Source: JANOYY01 sp043720395 (GTDB lineage Bacteria > Actinomycetota > Acidimicrobiia > Acidimicrobiales > JANYDT01). From it: a stretch of DNA of 64,000 nucleotides. The notes under the pieces were generated by a model that had not been told where the DNA came from, ran no database searches, and worked only from the letters and a program-made list of their open reading frames with translations. Of this stretch, positions 42,234 through 51,552 are shown one piece after another (positions within the stretch are counted from its first letter, which is position 1; the number at the start of each line of letters is the position of its first letter). The DNA lies in assembly GCA_043720395.1 (NCBI GenBank), contig JAYSSR010000009.1, forward strand, positions 62,001 through 126,000, in the 5' to 3' direction. A program made the translations under genes and the position numbers.

Positions 42234-44069
42234 ATGCCTAAGGCTGTCGGTATCGACCTCGGTACCACCAACTCCGTCGTCAGCGTCCTCGAGGCTGGCG
42301 AGCCGGTCGTTATTCCAAACTCCGAAGGCGCGCGCACCACGCCGTCGATCGTCGGCTTCGCCAAGAACGGTGAGGTCCTCGTCGGAGAGGTGGCCAAGCG
42401 CCAGGCGATCACCAACCCCGACCGTACGATCCGTTCCGTGAAGCGTCATATGGGTACGAATTGGAGCATCGACATCGACGGGAAGAAGTACACGGCGCAG
42501 GAGATCAGCGCCCGCACGCTCATGAAGCTCAAGCGCGACGCCGAGGCCTACCTTGGTGACACGGTTACCCAGGCGGTGATCACGGTCCCCGCCTACTTCG
42601 ATGACGCCCAGCGTCAGGCCACGAAGGAGGCCGGGGCGATTGCGGGACTCGAAGTGCTCCGCATCATCAACGAGCCGACCGCCGCAGCCCTGGCTTACGG
42701 ACTCGACAAAGAAGGCGACGCCGACCACACGATTCTCGTGTTCGACCTCGGCGGCGGCACGTTCGACGTGTCGGTCCTCGAGATCGGCGAAGGCGTGTTC
42801 GAAGTCAAGTCAACCCATGGCGACACGCACCTCGGCGGCGACGATTGGGATCAGGCAGTCATCGACTGGCTGATCAAGGACTTCAGGAGCGCCGAGGGCG
42901 TTGACCTTGCGAAGGACAAGATGGCCCTCCAGCGTCTGAAGGAAGCAGCGGAGAAGGCCAAGATCGAGCTGAGCCAGGTCCAGCAGACGCAGATCAACCT
43001 GCCGTTCATCACGGCCACGAGCGACGGGCCGAAGCACCTCGACGTGCAGCTCACCCGCGCAAAGTTCCAGGAGATGACGGCGGATCTTGTCGACCGCTGC
43101 AAGGTTCCCTTCGAGCAGGCCATCAAAGACGCTGGAATCTCGAAGGACGACATCGCCCACGTGGTGATGGTGGGCGGTTCGACCCGCATGCCCGCGATCC
43201 AGGACCTCGTTCATGGCCTCACGGGCAAAGAACCCCATAAGGGCGTCAACCCTGACGAGGTGGTGGCCATCGGGGCCGCCGTTCAGGCCGGCGTGCTCAA
43301 GGGCGACGTCAAGGACATCCTCCTGCTCGACGTCACACCGCTGTCGCTCGGCATCGAGACCAAGGGTGGCGTGATGACGAAGCTCATCGAGCGCAACACC
43401 ACGATCCCCACCCGTCGCACCGAGGTGTTCACAACGGCAGACGACATGCAGCCGTCCGTCGAGATTCACGTTCTCCAGGGCGAGCGCGAGATGGCGAACT
43501 ACAACAAGACGCTCGGCAAGTTCCAGCTCGTCGACCTGCCGCCGGCACCGCGTGGTGTCCCGCAGATCGAAGTCACGTTCGACATTGATGCGAACGGCAT
43601 CGTGCAAGTCTCCGCTAAGGACCGGGCAACCGGCAAGGAGCAGTCGATGACGATCACCGGTCAGTCTTCGCTCAACAAAGACGAGATCGCGCGCATGGTG
43701 AAAGACGCCGAAGCGCACGCCGAGGAAGATAAGCAGCGTCGCGAGGAGGCGGAGGTTCACAACCAGGCCGACACACTCGTGTATCAGACCGAGAAGCTGC
43801 TCCGCGAGAACGGCGACAAGGTCGACGCCGAGGAGAAGACGCGCATCGAGACCGCGCTTGCGGACCTCAAGTCGGTCAAGGACGGCACGGACCTTGAGGC
43901 CATCAAGCGCAGCGTCGAACAGGTCAGCACGGCGAGCCAGAGCTTCGCCCAGAAGCTGTACGAGTCGGCAGCTGCGCAGGCCGCAGGCGGCGACGCGGGG
44001 GCACCTGCCGACGGCGGACGTCCGAGCGACGACGACATCATCGACGCCGAAATAGTCGACGAGAAGTAA
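42234..44069 (+). CDS. dnaK: Chaperone DnaK
   Basis: A 611-residue Hsp70. It carries the ATPase signatures GIDLGTTNSVV, FDLGGGTFDVSVL and VVMVGGSTRMPAIQ, the interdomain linker DILLLDVTPLSLG and a helical lid with an acidic end (DDDIIDAEIVDEK). AAGGAG precedes ATG 42234. First gene of a dnaK-grpE-dnaJ-hspR-clpB unit; the upstream HAIR-like site implies HspR repression. Confidence 0.98.
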   Translation: MPKAVGIDLGTTNSVVSVLEAGEPVVIPNSEGARTTPSIVGFAKNGEVLVGEVAKRQAITNPDRTIRSVKRHMGTNWSIDIDGKKYTAQEISARTLMKLKRDAEAYLGDTVTQAVITVPAYFDDAQRQATKEAGAIAGLEVLRIINEPTAAALAYGLDKEGDADHTILVFDLGGGTFDVSVLEIGEGVFEVKSTHGDTHLGGDDWDQAVIDWLIKDFRSAEGVDLAKDKMALQRLKEAAEKAKIELSQVQQTQINLPFITATSDGPKHLDVQLTRAKFQEMTADLVDRCKVPFEQAIKDAGISKDDIAHVVMVGGSTRMPAIQDLVHGLTGKEPHKGVNPDEVVAIGAAVQAGVLKGDVKDILLLDVTPLSLGIETKGGVMTKLIERNTTIPTRRTEVFTTADDMQPSVEIHVLQGEREMANYNKTLGKFQLVDLPPAPRGVPQIEVTFDIDANGIVQVSAKDRATGKEQSMTITGQSSLNKDEIARMVKDAEAHAEEDKQRREEAEVHNQADTLVYQTEKLLRENGDKVDAEEKTRIETALADLKSVKDGTDLEAIKRSVEQVSTASQSFAQKLYESAAAQAAGGDAGAPADGGRPSDDDIIDAEIVDEK

Positions 44070-44108
44070 GTCCACATACCTCTTTTTTGAAAGGTACGTG
44101 TACGTACG

Positions 44109-44693
44109 ATGTCTAGCAACCAACACGAAGACCCAACCAGTGACGGGGGCGAGCCCGAGCCGACGGAGGCCAGCTCGATCCCTGAACCTTCCGAGGCCGA
44201 TATCGCTGCTGCCGTCGCAGCGGCGGAAGCACTCAACGCTGCCGCCGCCCTCGGGCCGGAAGAGGTGCTCACGTTGCAGCGCGAACGCGACGACTATTTC
44301 GACTCGCTCCGCCGACTCCAAGCCGACTTCGACAACTACCGCAAACGGTCCCTGCGCGATCAGGAAATGGCGGCTGATCGGGCCGGGGAGAAGGTTGTGA
44401 ACCGCCTGCTTCCCGTTCTCGACACGTTCGAGCTCGCGCTCACCCACGAGAGCCAACCCGACGGCGGTCCCCTGGCCAAGTTGCACGACACGTTGCTTGG
44501 CGCGCTCGAGAGCGAGGGCCTTCGGCGATTGGCCCCGGCTGGCGAGGCGTTCGATCCGGCAACTGCCGACGCCGTCATGCACGACAAGGGTGACGGCTCG
44601 ACCACGGGTCCAACCGTCAGCGAGGTGCTCAGGTCCGGGTACATCTGGAAGGGTCGGGTCATTCGTCCGGCCATGGTCAAGGTCGTCGGCTAG
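44109..44693 (+). CDS. grpE: Nucleotide exchange factor GrpE
   Basis: A 194-residue GrpE. An acidic, disordered N-terminus is followed by the long dimerisation helix (LQADFDNYRKRSLRDQE) and the C-terminal beta wing (YIWKGRVIRPAMVKV). It releases ADP from DnaK. It starts 39 bp after dnaK. Confidence 0.95.
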   Translation: MSSNQHEDPTSDGGEPEPTEASSIPEPSEADIAAAVAAAEALNAAAALGPEEVLTLQRERDDYFDSLRRLQADFDNYRKRSLRDQEMAADRAGEKVVNRLLPVLDTFELALTHESQPDGGPLAKLHDTLLGALESEGLRRLAPAGEAFDPATADAVMHDKGDGSTTGPTVSEVLRSGYIWKGRVIRPAMVKVVG

Positions 44694-44789
44694 CTCGTTT
44701 CAGCACCGCGCGAACGTTGGGAACGTCGGCCCCTCCCAGGTAGCTGATCTTCCCAACGTCGAAGACATTTAGGAAAGGGGGCGACTCGG

Positions 44790-45908
44790 GTGGCACAGCC
44801 GCAGCGTGAATGGTTCGAAAAGGACTACTACAAGATCCTCGGCGTCTCCGAGAAGGCGACCGAGAAGGAGGTCACCAAGGCGTACCGCAAGCTCGCCAAG
44901 GAGAACCACCCCGACTCGCATCCCGGGCGGGAGGACAAATTCAAAGAGATCGCCGGCGCATACGCGGTGCTGTCCGATGCAGAAAAGCGGAAGTCCTACG
45001 ACGAAGTCCGCACGGCCGGACCCGGTTCCTATCGCGGCGGGCCATTCGGTGGCGGCGCGGGTGGTGCCGGTACGTCTGGATTCGACCAGGGCGATCTGTC
45101 CGACCTGCTCGGCGGGCTGTTCAATCGCGGCGGCGGACGCCAGCGCGGCCGCGGGGCCCCCGGACCGCGTCGAGGTGACGACCTCGAAACAAGCCTGAAC
45201 CTGAGCTTCGACGACGCCGTCCACGGCGTCACCACCTCGGTGTCCATCGTTGGCGACGCGCCCTGCTCAACCTGCCACGCGACTGGTGCAGCGCCGGGCA
45301 CCGCGCCGGTGATCTGCTCAGGCTGTGGTGGGCGCGGAGTAGTCGATTCAAACCAAGGCTTCTTCAGCTTCAGCCAACCCTGCGCAACGTGTCGCGGCAC
45401 GGGCATGAGGATTGAGAAGGCTTGTCCCGCCTGCGGTGGGACGGGCACCGAGCACAAGTCACGGGATGTGAAGGTTCGCATTCCCGCCGGCGTCGAAGAC
45501 GGACAGCGAATCCGGCTCAAGCAGCGCGGTGGACTCGGTGCCAACGGCGGACCGCCGGGCGACCTCTATGTGGTCGTGAGGGTCAGCGGTCATGCGATGT
45601 TCGGCCGTCGGGGCAAGGACCTCACGATCGTCGTTCCCGTCACCTACCCGGAAGCGGCACTCGGCGCAACGATCAGCGTCCCCACTCTCGATGGCGTTGT
45701 GGCCCTGAAGGTTCCCGCCGGAACGAAGTCGGGCCGCACCATGCGAGTGAAGGGAAAGGGCGCTGAAGCCGCCGGCGGCTCCGGTGACCTTCTGGTGACT
45801 GTTGAAGTCAACGTCCCAGTCGAACTCTCGGCCGCCGAGCGCGAAGCCATCGAGACGCTGCGAGCGGCCCAGGTCAGTGTCAACCTCCGCGCCCACCTCG
45901 GCGTATAA
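44790..45908 (+). CDS. dnaJ: Co-chaperone DnaJ
   Basis: A 372-residue DnaJ. The J domain has KDYYKILGVSEKATEKEV and the HPD tripeptide in NHPDSHPG, followed by a Gly/Phe region and a zinc-binding domain with four CxxCxGxG-type repeats (CSTCHATG, CSGCGGRG, CATCRGTG, CPACGGTG). The C-terminal substrate domain is complete. It starts with GTG 44790 after a GGAAAGGGGG ribosome-binding site. An inverted repeat (44715-44723 with 44750-44758) lies just upstream. Confidence 0.96.
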   Translation: MAQPQREWFEKDYYKILGVSEKATEKEVTKAYRKLAKENHPDSHPGREDKFKEIAGAYAVLSDAEKRKSYDEVRTAGPGSYRGGPFGGGAGGAGTSGFDQGDLSDLLGGLFNRGGGRQRGRGAPGPRRGDDLETSLNLSFDDAVHGVTTSVSIVGDAPCSTCHATGAAPGTAPVICSGCGGRGVVDSNQGFFSFSQPCATCRGTGMRIEKACPACGGTGTEHKSRDVKVRIPAGVEDGQRIRLKQRGGLGANGGPPGDLYVVVRVSGHAMFGRRGKDLTIVVPVTYPEAALGATISVPTLDGVVALKVPAGTKSGRTMRVKGKGAEAAGGSGDLLVTVEVNVPVELSAAEREAIETLRAAQVSVNLRAHLGV

Positions 45909-45932
45909 GCATCTGAAACGCAGGGGGTCGAC

Positions 45933-46334
45933 ATGCGCACACCAGGGTCCGACGACGTTGGGTTCTCCACGACTCGCGCGGTGTTCGTGATCTCGGTCGC
46001 CGCCGAACTCGCGGGCATGCACCCCCAGACACTTCGCATCTATGAGCGCAAGGGATTGCTGGAACCGTCGCGGACCGGTGGCGGCAGCCGCCGCTACAGC
46101 CAACGAGACATCGCCCGGCTCCACCGCATCGCGGAGCTTACGAACGCGGGGATGAACCTCGAAGGCGTGCGACGGGTGATGGACCTGGAAGACGAGGTCA
46201 TCCGGCTTCGGGCCGAACTTGTCGAAGCCCGAGCACAGGTGCAGGTGGCGGTTGAGCAAACCCATCGCCAGTACCGCCGCGACCTTGTGCCGTTCTCCTC
46301 GGTCCCGGTGTCGCCGTTCCCACCGCGGCGCTGA
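45933..46334 (+). CDS. hspR: Heat-shock repressor HspR (MerR family)
   Basis: A 133-residue MerR-type regulator. The winged helix-turn-helix reads VISVAAELAGMHPQTLRIYE with the following RKGLLEPSRT, as in actinobacterial HspR, and a coiled-coil helix (LEDEVIRLRAELVEARAQ) follows. HspR represses dnaK and clpB through HAIR sites, using DnaK as co-repressor. It is located inside the operon it should control. Confidence 0.93.
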   Translation: MRTPGSDDVGFSTTRAVFVISVAAELAGMHPQTLRIYERKGLLEPSRTGGGSRRYSQRDIARLHRIAELTNAGMNLEGVRRVMDLEDEVIRLRAELVEARAQVQVAVEQTHRQYRRDLVPFSSVPVSPFPPRR

Positions 46335-46422
46335 CACGATCGCCCTGACGGCGAGGGAATAGAGACGCGCAACGCAAAGTTGCTAAAAGCACTATCAACT
46401 TCTTTAAGCCTAAGGGGCCCAT

Positions 46423-48921
46423 GTGGCGATCGATCCGAACAAGTGGACGCTGAAGACGCAGGAGGCGTTCAACACGGCCGTCGGTGCGGCGAAGCAGCGG
46501 TCGAACCCGGAGGTGACTCCCGATCACCTGCTCGCCGCATTGCTCTCGCAGAGCGACGGGCTCACGCTTCCGCTCTTGACCAAAGTGGGCATTGCCGCCG
46601 CGTCGCTCAAGAACACCGTCGACGAACGGCTCTCGAAGCTTCCACGCAGCTACGGAGGAAGCGAAAGCCAGATCGGACGCGAACTCCGCGACCTCCTGGA
46701 CCGTGCTGAAACCGAGCGGATTGCACTGTCCGACGAGTACCTCTCGATCGAGCACCTCCTGCTGGCCATGACGGACCGCCTCGGCGTGAGCCGCGAAGAC
46801 CTCCTTGCGGGGCTCCAGACCATCCGCGGCAGCCACCGGGTTACGAGCCGGAGTCCGGAGGACTCCTTCGCTGCATTGGAGAAGTACGGCCGCGACCTCA
46901 CGGAGGCGGCGCGGAAGGGAAAGCTTGACCCGGTCATCGGACGCGACGAGGAGATCCGGCGCACCATCCAGGTCCTTGCCCGCCGCACGAAGAACAACCC
47001 TGTGCTGATCGGAGAGCCGGGCGTCGGCAAGACCGCGATCGTCGAGGGGCTCGCCCGGCGCATCGTCGACGGTGACGTCCCCGAGAGCCTGCGCAACCGA
47101 CGCTTGATTTCACTTGACCTGGCGGCAATGGTCGCCGGCGCGAAATACCGCGGTGAGTTCGAGGAACGTCTGAAGGCCGTGCTGAAGGAGATCGCCGACT
47201 CGGAGGGCGACGTGATCACGTTTATCGACGAACTCCACACCGTTGTCGGTGCTGGCGCGGCGGAGGGGTCGATGGATGCGAGCAACATGCTGAAGCCATT
47301 GCTGGCACGTGGTGAGTTGCGAATGATCGGCGCGACCACGCTCGACGAATACCGCAAGCACATCGAGAAGGACCCGGCTCTGGAGCGTCGTTTCCAGCAG
47401 GTATTCGTCGGCGAACCGAGCGTGGAGGACTCGATCGCCATTTTGCGCGGCCTGAAGGAGCGCTACGAGATTCACCACGGCGTCCGCATCCAGGACGGCG
47501 CTCTGGTCGCCGCAGCGGTGCTTTCGAATCGCTACATCACCGCTCGCTTTCTGCCGGACAAGGCGATCGACCTCGTCGATGAGGCCGCATCACGCCTGCG
47601 TATCGAGATCGACTCGATGCCCACGGAGATCGACGTGGTCGAGCGTCGTATCCGTCAACTGGAAATTGAGCGGATGGCGATGGCGAAGGAGACCGACGCC
47701 GCCTCGGCGGAGCGACTTTCGACGCTTGATAAGGAGCTCGCCGACCTCCGCGAACAGTCGGATTCCATGAAGGCCCACTGGGAGCAGGAGCGAGACGGGA
47801 TCGCTCAGGTCCGCGCGTTGAAGGAACGGCTCGACGTCCTTCGAGCGGAAGCGGAACAGGCCGAACGCTCAGGCAATCTGACCCGTGCGTCAGAGATTCG
47901 GTATGGCCACGTACCCGTCATCGAGCGAGAGATCCAGGCCGCGTCCGATGGGCTCGACGAGCTGCAATCGAGTCGCCGATTCCTCAAGGAGGAGGTCGAC
48001 GCGGAGGACATCGCCGAGGTGGTCGGGAAGGCAACCGGCATCCCGGTGAGCCGACTGCTCGAAGGTGAAATGTCGAAGCTCATTCGCATGGAGGAAGTGC
48101 TCCACGAGCGGGTGATCGGCCAAGACGTTGCGGTCACGGCGGTCGCCAACGCGATTCGCCGAAGCCGAGCCGGCCTGTCGGATCCCAACCGTCCGATTGG
48201 GTCGTTCCTGTTCCTGGGGCCGACCGGCGTCGGCAAGACGGAGCTGGCGAGATCGCTCGCGCAGTTCCTCTTCGACGATGAGCGCGCCATGGTCCGCATC
48301 GACATGAGCGAGTACATGGAGAAGCACTCGGTGTCGCGCCTCATCGGTGCGCCTCCCGGCTACGTCGGCTACGACGAGGGCGGCCAGCTGACGGAAGCCG
48401 TTCGACGCCGGCCGTACGCCGTTGTGCTGCTCGACGAGGTGGAGAAGGCCCACCCCGACGTCTTCAATGTCCTTCTCCAGCTGCTCGACGACGGACGCCT
48501 CACCGATGGTCAGGGCCGAACCGTCGACTTCACCAACGTCGTACTGATCATGACGTCGAACATGTTGGGTGACCCGAGCGACCACTTCCGCCCGGAATTT
48601 GTGAACCGCATCGACGAGATCGTTCGGTTTCGGACGCTTGGACCGGAGGATCTCGACCGGATCGTCACGGTGCAGTTGGCGCACCTTCGCGACCGCCTTG
48701 CTGCGCGTCGCCTTGGCCTTACCGTCACCACCGCGGCCGAAAAGTGGGTGGCCGTACGTGGCTACGACCCTGCCTTTGGTGCCCGGCCGCTCAAGCGGGT
48801 GATCCAGCGAGACATCGCGGACCCACTCGCCAAGGCGCTCCTTGAGGGACGTTACGCCGAAGGATCCACGGTGACGGTCGACGCCGACAGGCCGGACGTC
48901 GAAGCTTTGACGCTGACCTGA
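46423..48921 (+). CDS. clpB: Disaggregase ClpB with a shortened second AAA domain
   Basis: An 832-residue Hsp100. It has the N-domain repeats, AAA-1 (GEPGVGKTAIVEG), the middle coiled-coil (residues 400-520) and AAA-2 (GPTGVGKTELARS with IDMSEYMEKHSVSRLIG). Compared with Escherichia coli ClpB (857 residues), about 20 residues are missing between the sensor strand IMTSN and FRPEFVNRID. The frame is intact across this point. The GTG start at 46423 lies 88 bp after hspR; I see no HAIR site in that gap. Confidence 0.94.
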   Translation: MAIDPNKWTLKTQEAFNTAVGAAKQRSNPEVTPDHLLAALLSQSDGLTLPLLTKVGIAAASLKNTVDERLSKLPRSYGGSESQIGRELRDLLDRAETERIALSDEYLSIEHLLLAMTDRLGVSREDLLAGLQTIRGSHRVTSRSPEDSFAALEKYGRDLTEAARKGKLDPVIGRDEEIRRTIQVLARRTKNNPVLIGEPGVGKTAIVEGLARRIVDGDVPESLRNRRLISLDLAAMVAGAKYRGEFEERLKAVLKEIADSEGDVITFIDELHTVVGAGAAEGSMDASNMLKPLLARGELRMIGATTLDEYRKHIEKDPALERRFQQVFVGEPSVEDSIAILRGLKERYEIHHGVRIQDGALVAAAVLSNRYITARFLPDKAIDLVDEAASRLRIEIDSMPTEIDVVERRIRQLEIERMAMAKETDAASAERLSTLDKELADLREQSDSMKAHWEQERDGIAQVRALKERLDVLRAEAEQAERSGNLTRASEIRYGHVPVIEREIQAASDGLDELQSSRRFLKEEVDAEDIAEVVGKATGIPVSRLLEGEMSKLIRMEEVLHERVIGQDVAVTAVANAIRRSRAGLSDPNRPIGSFLFLGPTGVGKTELARSLAQFLFDDERAMVRIDMSEYMEKHSVSRLIGAPPGYVGYDEGGQLTEAVRRRPYAVVLLDEVEKAHPDVFNVLLQLLDDGRLTDGQGRTVDFTNVVLIMTSNMLGDPSDHFRPEFVNRIDEIVRFRTLGPEDLDRIVTVQLAHLRDRLAARRLGLTVTTAAEKWVAVRGYDPAFGARPLKRVIQRDIADPLAKALLEGRYAEGSTVTVDADRPDVEALTLT

Positions 48922-48932
48922 GAAACGCCCTA

Positions 48933-48956
48933 CTACTGCACGCGAGCGGAAGTTCC
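48933..48956 (+). repeat. Dispersed element, copy C
   Basis: It matches copy A at 27636-27659 in 22 of 24 bases (CTACTGCACGCGAGCGGAAG followed by TTCC). It lies 12 bp after the clpB stop, about 21 kb from the other copies. Confidence 0.75.
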
Positions 48957-48980
48957 TCGAGTAGGCCACTGGCATCATTT

Positions 48981-49012
48981 CTGAAGTTCTCTTCAGTTTT
49001 GATTGTTATACT
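48981..49012 (+). promoter_or_regulatory. Promoter of the surface-protein gene
   Basis: A good extended -10 element (TGTTATACT, 49004-49012) in an AT-rich patch unlike the surrounding DNA. Upstream, CTGAAG-TTCT-CTTCAG (48981-48996) is a short perfect inverted repeat that could be an operator. No convincing -35 hexamer at 17 bp is seen, as expected when an extended -10 is used. Confidence 0.6.
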
Positions 49013-49059
49013 CACTCTAAGTGGTCATACTCGTTCTGTCTCTCACGCAGGAAGAGGTA

Positions 49060-51456
49060 GTGAAAGTGGTGACCATGAATCAGAAGCCAACGAATCAGAT
49101 GCCAACGGGGAATCGATCTCCTAAGACGCGACGGCGCACCGTCGCCGCACTCGTGGCGGGGGTGACGCTCAGTGCATCGCTGGCAGCGGCCGGCGCACTC
49201 GGCCTCACAGGCCATGCATCGGCAGTTACCACGCTGTCCGGCACGACCTATGTCGACGAAAACCGCGACGGCTTGATCACCGTCGATACCGTCAATCCCT
49301 GGCTCAACGACAAGCGTCTGGGGGGCATCACGATCTCCGTCTTCGACGCGACGGGCACGAAGGTCGGCACCACAGCGAGTGGCACTGACGGCAACTGGCA
49401 ACTCACCGTCGAGCAGACCGGACCATTTCGCGTTGAGTTCGCGTCATCGGTGCCGAACGTCTATCCCGGATTCACGACCGGCGGGGGTGACGTCCAGTTC
49501 ACCAATGGCGGCGTCGTCAACTACGGCCTCTTCGGCAAGCTGAACGGGCTCGGCGAGGTCGAGGATCTGTTGGGGAAAGTGACGCAAGTTCAGATCGGCA
49601 ATCGGGTGTGGCTCGATTCGAACGCGAACGGAATCCAGGATCCGGGCGAAGCCGGCATCAACGGTGTGACCGTGGAACTTGCCTTGCCGAACGGCGCTCC
49701 GGCGACCTACGAAAACGGGGCGCTGCGCGTCACCACAACGAGTGGTGACGGGAACTACGAGTTTGGGGGCCTCCCGCAGAATACGAACTACCTGGTTCTG
49801 ATCAAGGACACGCCGCAAAACCAAATCATTCTTGGCAGCTACCGCCTCACGATTCAGGCTGCACGAACCGGCCTCGGATCGAACCAGAACGACAGCGACG
49901 CCGTCCTCGTCGGAATGTCGGCTCAGATCACCGCAGTCACGCCACCGTTCGGCGCAGATCTCGACTTTGATTTCGGCTACAAGCCCGCACCCGTAGTCAC
50001 GACGACCACGACTCTTCCCGAAGTCACAACGACCACCGTGCCCGAGACCACGACCACCACGGTGCCCGAGACCACGACCACCACCGCCCCGGTCATCACT
50101 ACCACCACCACCCCGGTCATCACGACCACCACCGTGCCTGCCACAACAACCACCACGGCTACACCTCGGACCTATTGCCTCGGCGACTTGATGTTCGACG
50201 ATCTCAACGCTGACGGCATCCGTCAGACCAACGAGCCTGGTGTTGTCGGCCAGACGGTGTTCGCCTTCAATGCCGCTGGGGCCAACGTCGGACAGTCGCT
50301 TACCGACGCCAACGGTGGCTACACCATCTGCGGTCTGGCCCCGGGTGCGTACACGGTGTCGTTCACGAAGCCGGCGAACTCGTCGTTCACGAAGCAGCTG
50401 GAAGGCAACGACAGGAACAACGCCAACAGCGCTGGCATCCTCCCCGCCGTCACCATCACCAACGCCAATATCCTCACGGCCGACGCGGGCATCGTCCGCA
50501 ACGTCAACGCCAGCTACTGCCTCGGCGACTTCGTCTGGATCGACCAGAACCAAAATGGCATGCAGGACTTCCTGGAGCCTGGCGTGTCCGGTGTTCCGGT
50601 GACCGTCCTCAACGCCAGCGGGGCTGTCGTCGGAACTGCCACGACGGACGCCAATGGTGCCTACAAGGTCTGCGGCTTGGCACCCGGTTCGTACACGGTG
50701 CGTTTCACCGCTCCGAGCGGCCTGCTCTTCACCAACCAATACGCCGACTCGGATCGGGCCAAAGACTCCGACGCCAATTCGGTCGGGGTCACCGGAACGA
50801 TCGTGATCGTCAATGCCGACGTCCTCACGGTCGACGCTGGTCTGATCGTTCCGAACGTGGTCATCGTCGTGACAACGACGAGCACCACCAGCGTCCCGGT
50901 CACAACGACGAGCACCACCAGCGTCCCGGTCACAACGAGTGCTCCGGCCACGACCTCACCGATGACGACGCCACCCCTCCCAACTGGCTGCCTTGGCGAC
51001 AAAGTGTTCGTCGATGCAAGCGGTCGTGACAACGACGGTCGGGGAATCCCCGGCGTCACGATCACCCTCGTGAAGCCCGACGGCACCACATCGACAGCCC
51101 TCACCGACGGCAACGGCAATTACACGTTCTGTTCACTCACCGGCGGTCGGTACACCGTTCGGGTGAACCCGGCGACGTTGCCGAAGGGCTCGCTGCCTTC
51201 CTACGACCTCAACGGAACGAAGAACAACGAGACCACCGTTGCGCTGCCGACCGGCCAGTCCAACCGGGACGTCGACTTCGGCTACGTATTGCCGATAGTC
51301 AACGTGAAGGACTCAGTCATCGAGCAGCCAACCGGTGACATTCCGGCCTTCACCGGCTCGAACACGACGACCCAGATCCTCTGGGGCCTGTCGTTCCTAC
51401 TTATGGGCTTCGGCATCGTCGGCCTTGCCGTCGACCGCCGCCGCTACACCAACTAA
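49060..51456 (+). CDS. Large cell-surface protein with SdrD-type B domains
   Basis: An exported protein of about 798 residues. A long basic head and hydrophobic stretch (residues about 25-60, ending GHASAV) form the signal peptide. Five SdrD B-like beta domains follow; the second, third and fourth carry D-x-D/N-x-D-G calcium-type loops (DSNANGIQD, DDLNADGIRQ, DQNQNGMQD). Two Thr/Pro-rich linkers (residues about 310-370 and 605-645) look like glycosylated or flexible stalks. The C-terminus is a single membrane helix (LWGLSFLLMGFGIVGLAV) followed by DRRRYTN, with no LPxTG motif. GTG 49060 was chosen because AGGA lies seven bases upstream; ATG 49075 is an alternative. Likely an adhesin or S-layer-like protein. 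Confidence 0.85.
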   Translation: MKVVTMNQKPTNQMPTGNRSPKTRRRTVAALVAGVTLSASLAAAGALGLTGHASAVTTLSGTTYVDENRDGLITVDTVNPWLNDKRLGGITISVFDATGTKVGTTASGTDGNWQLTVEQTGPFRVEFASSVPNVYPGFTTGGGDVQFTNGGVVNYGLFGKLNGLGEVEDLLGKVTQVQIGNRVWLDSNANGIQDPGEAGINGVTVELALPNGAPATYENGALRVTTTSGDGNYEFGGLPQNTNYLVLIKDTPQNQIILGSYRLTIQAARTGLGSNQNDSDAVLVGMSAQITAVTPPFGADLDFDFGYKPAPVVTTTTTLPEVTTTTVPETTTTTVPETTTTTAPVITTTTTPVITTTTVPATTTTTATPRTYCLGDLMFDDLNADGIRQTNEPGVVGQTVFAFNAAGANVGQSLTDANGGYTICGLAPGAYTVSFTKPANSSFTKQLEGNDRNNANSAGILPAVTITNANILTADAGIVRNVNASYCLGDFVWIDQNQNGMQDFLEPGVSGVPVTVLNASGAVVGTATTDANGAYKVCGLAPGSYTVRFTAPSGLLFTNQYADSDRAKDSDANSVGVTGTIVIVNADVLTVDAGLIVPNVVIVVTTTSTTSVPVTTTSTTSVPVTTSAPATTSPMTTPPLPTGCLGDKVFVDASGRDNDGRGIPGVTITLVKPDGTTSTALTDGNGNYTFCSLTGGRYTVRVNPATLPKGSLPSYDLNGTKNNETTVALPTGQSNRDVDFGYVLPIVNVKDSVIEQPTGDIPAFTGSNTTTQILWGLSFLLMGFGIVGLAVDRRRYTN
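50872..50938 (+). repeat. 30-bp tandem repeat in the Thr/Ser-rich linker
   Basis: A 30-bp unit (ACAACGACGAGCACCACCAG followed by CGTCCCGGTC) occurs twice without a mismatch at 50872-50901 and 50902-50931, with a partial third copy. It encodes a TTSTTSVPV-type decapeptide. Such repeats change length by slippage, so stalk length may vary between strains. Confidence 0.85.
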
Positions 51457-51552
51457 CCGCCCTCTCGCTTCCTCCAGCGGCACCCTCGGGCTACTTCTGG
51501 ACAAAGTCGGATGGCGGAGGACCTCCTGCGAGCCAACCGCCATCTTGTGAAC

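Noticed and set aside
41210..42415. 401-codon minus-strand frame over the M15 peptidase gene
   Set aside because: No motif; it crosses the repeats and HAIR-like site and runs antisense to two recognised genes.
42810..44582. 590-codon open frame antisense to dnaK and grpE
   Set aside because: A long antisense frame opposite dnaK is a known artefact of its codon usage; the plus-strand genes are unmistakable.
44715..44758. Second HspR operator between grpE and dnaJ
   Set aside because: The CGTTGGGAA/TTCCCAACG inverted repeat has a 26-base spacer and does not fit the HAIR consensus; a terminator or processing structure is as likely.
49990..50165. CRISPR-like periodicity
   Set aside because: The repeats are short ACC/ACG runs encoding Thr/Pro linkers inside a protein, with no spacers of fixed length and no cas genes.
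49444..50739. 431-codon frame antisense to the surface-protein gene
   Set aside because: The translation is Gly/Arg/Val-rich low complexity; the plus strand has signal peptide, domains and promoter.
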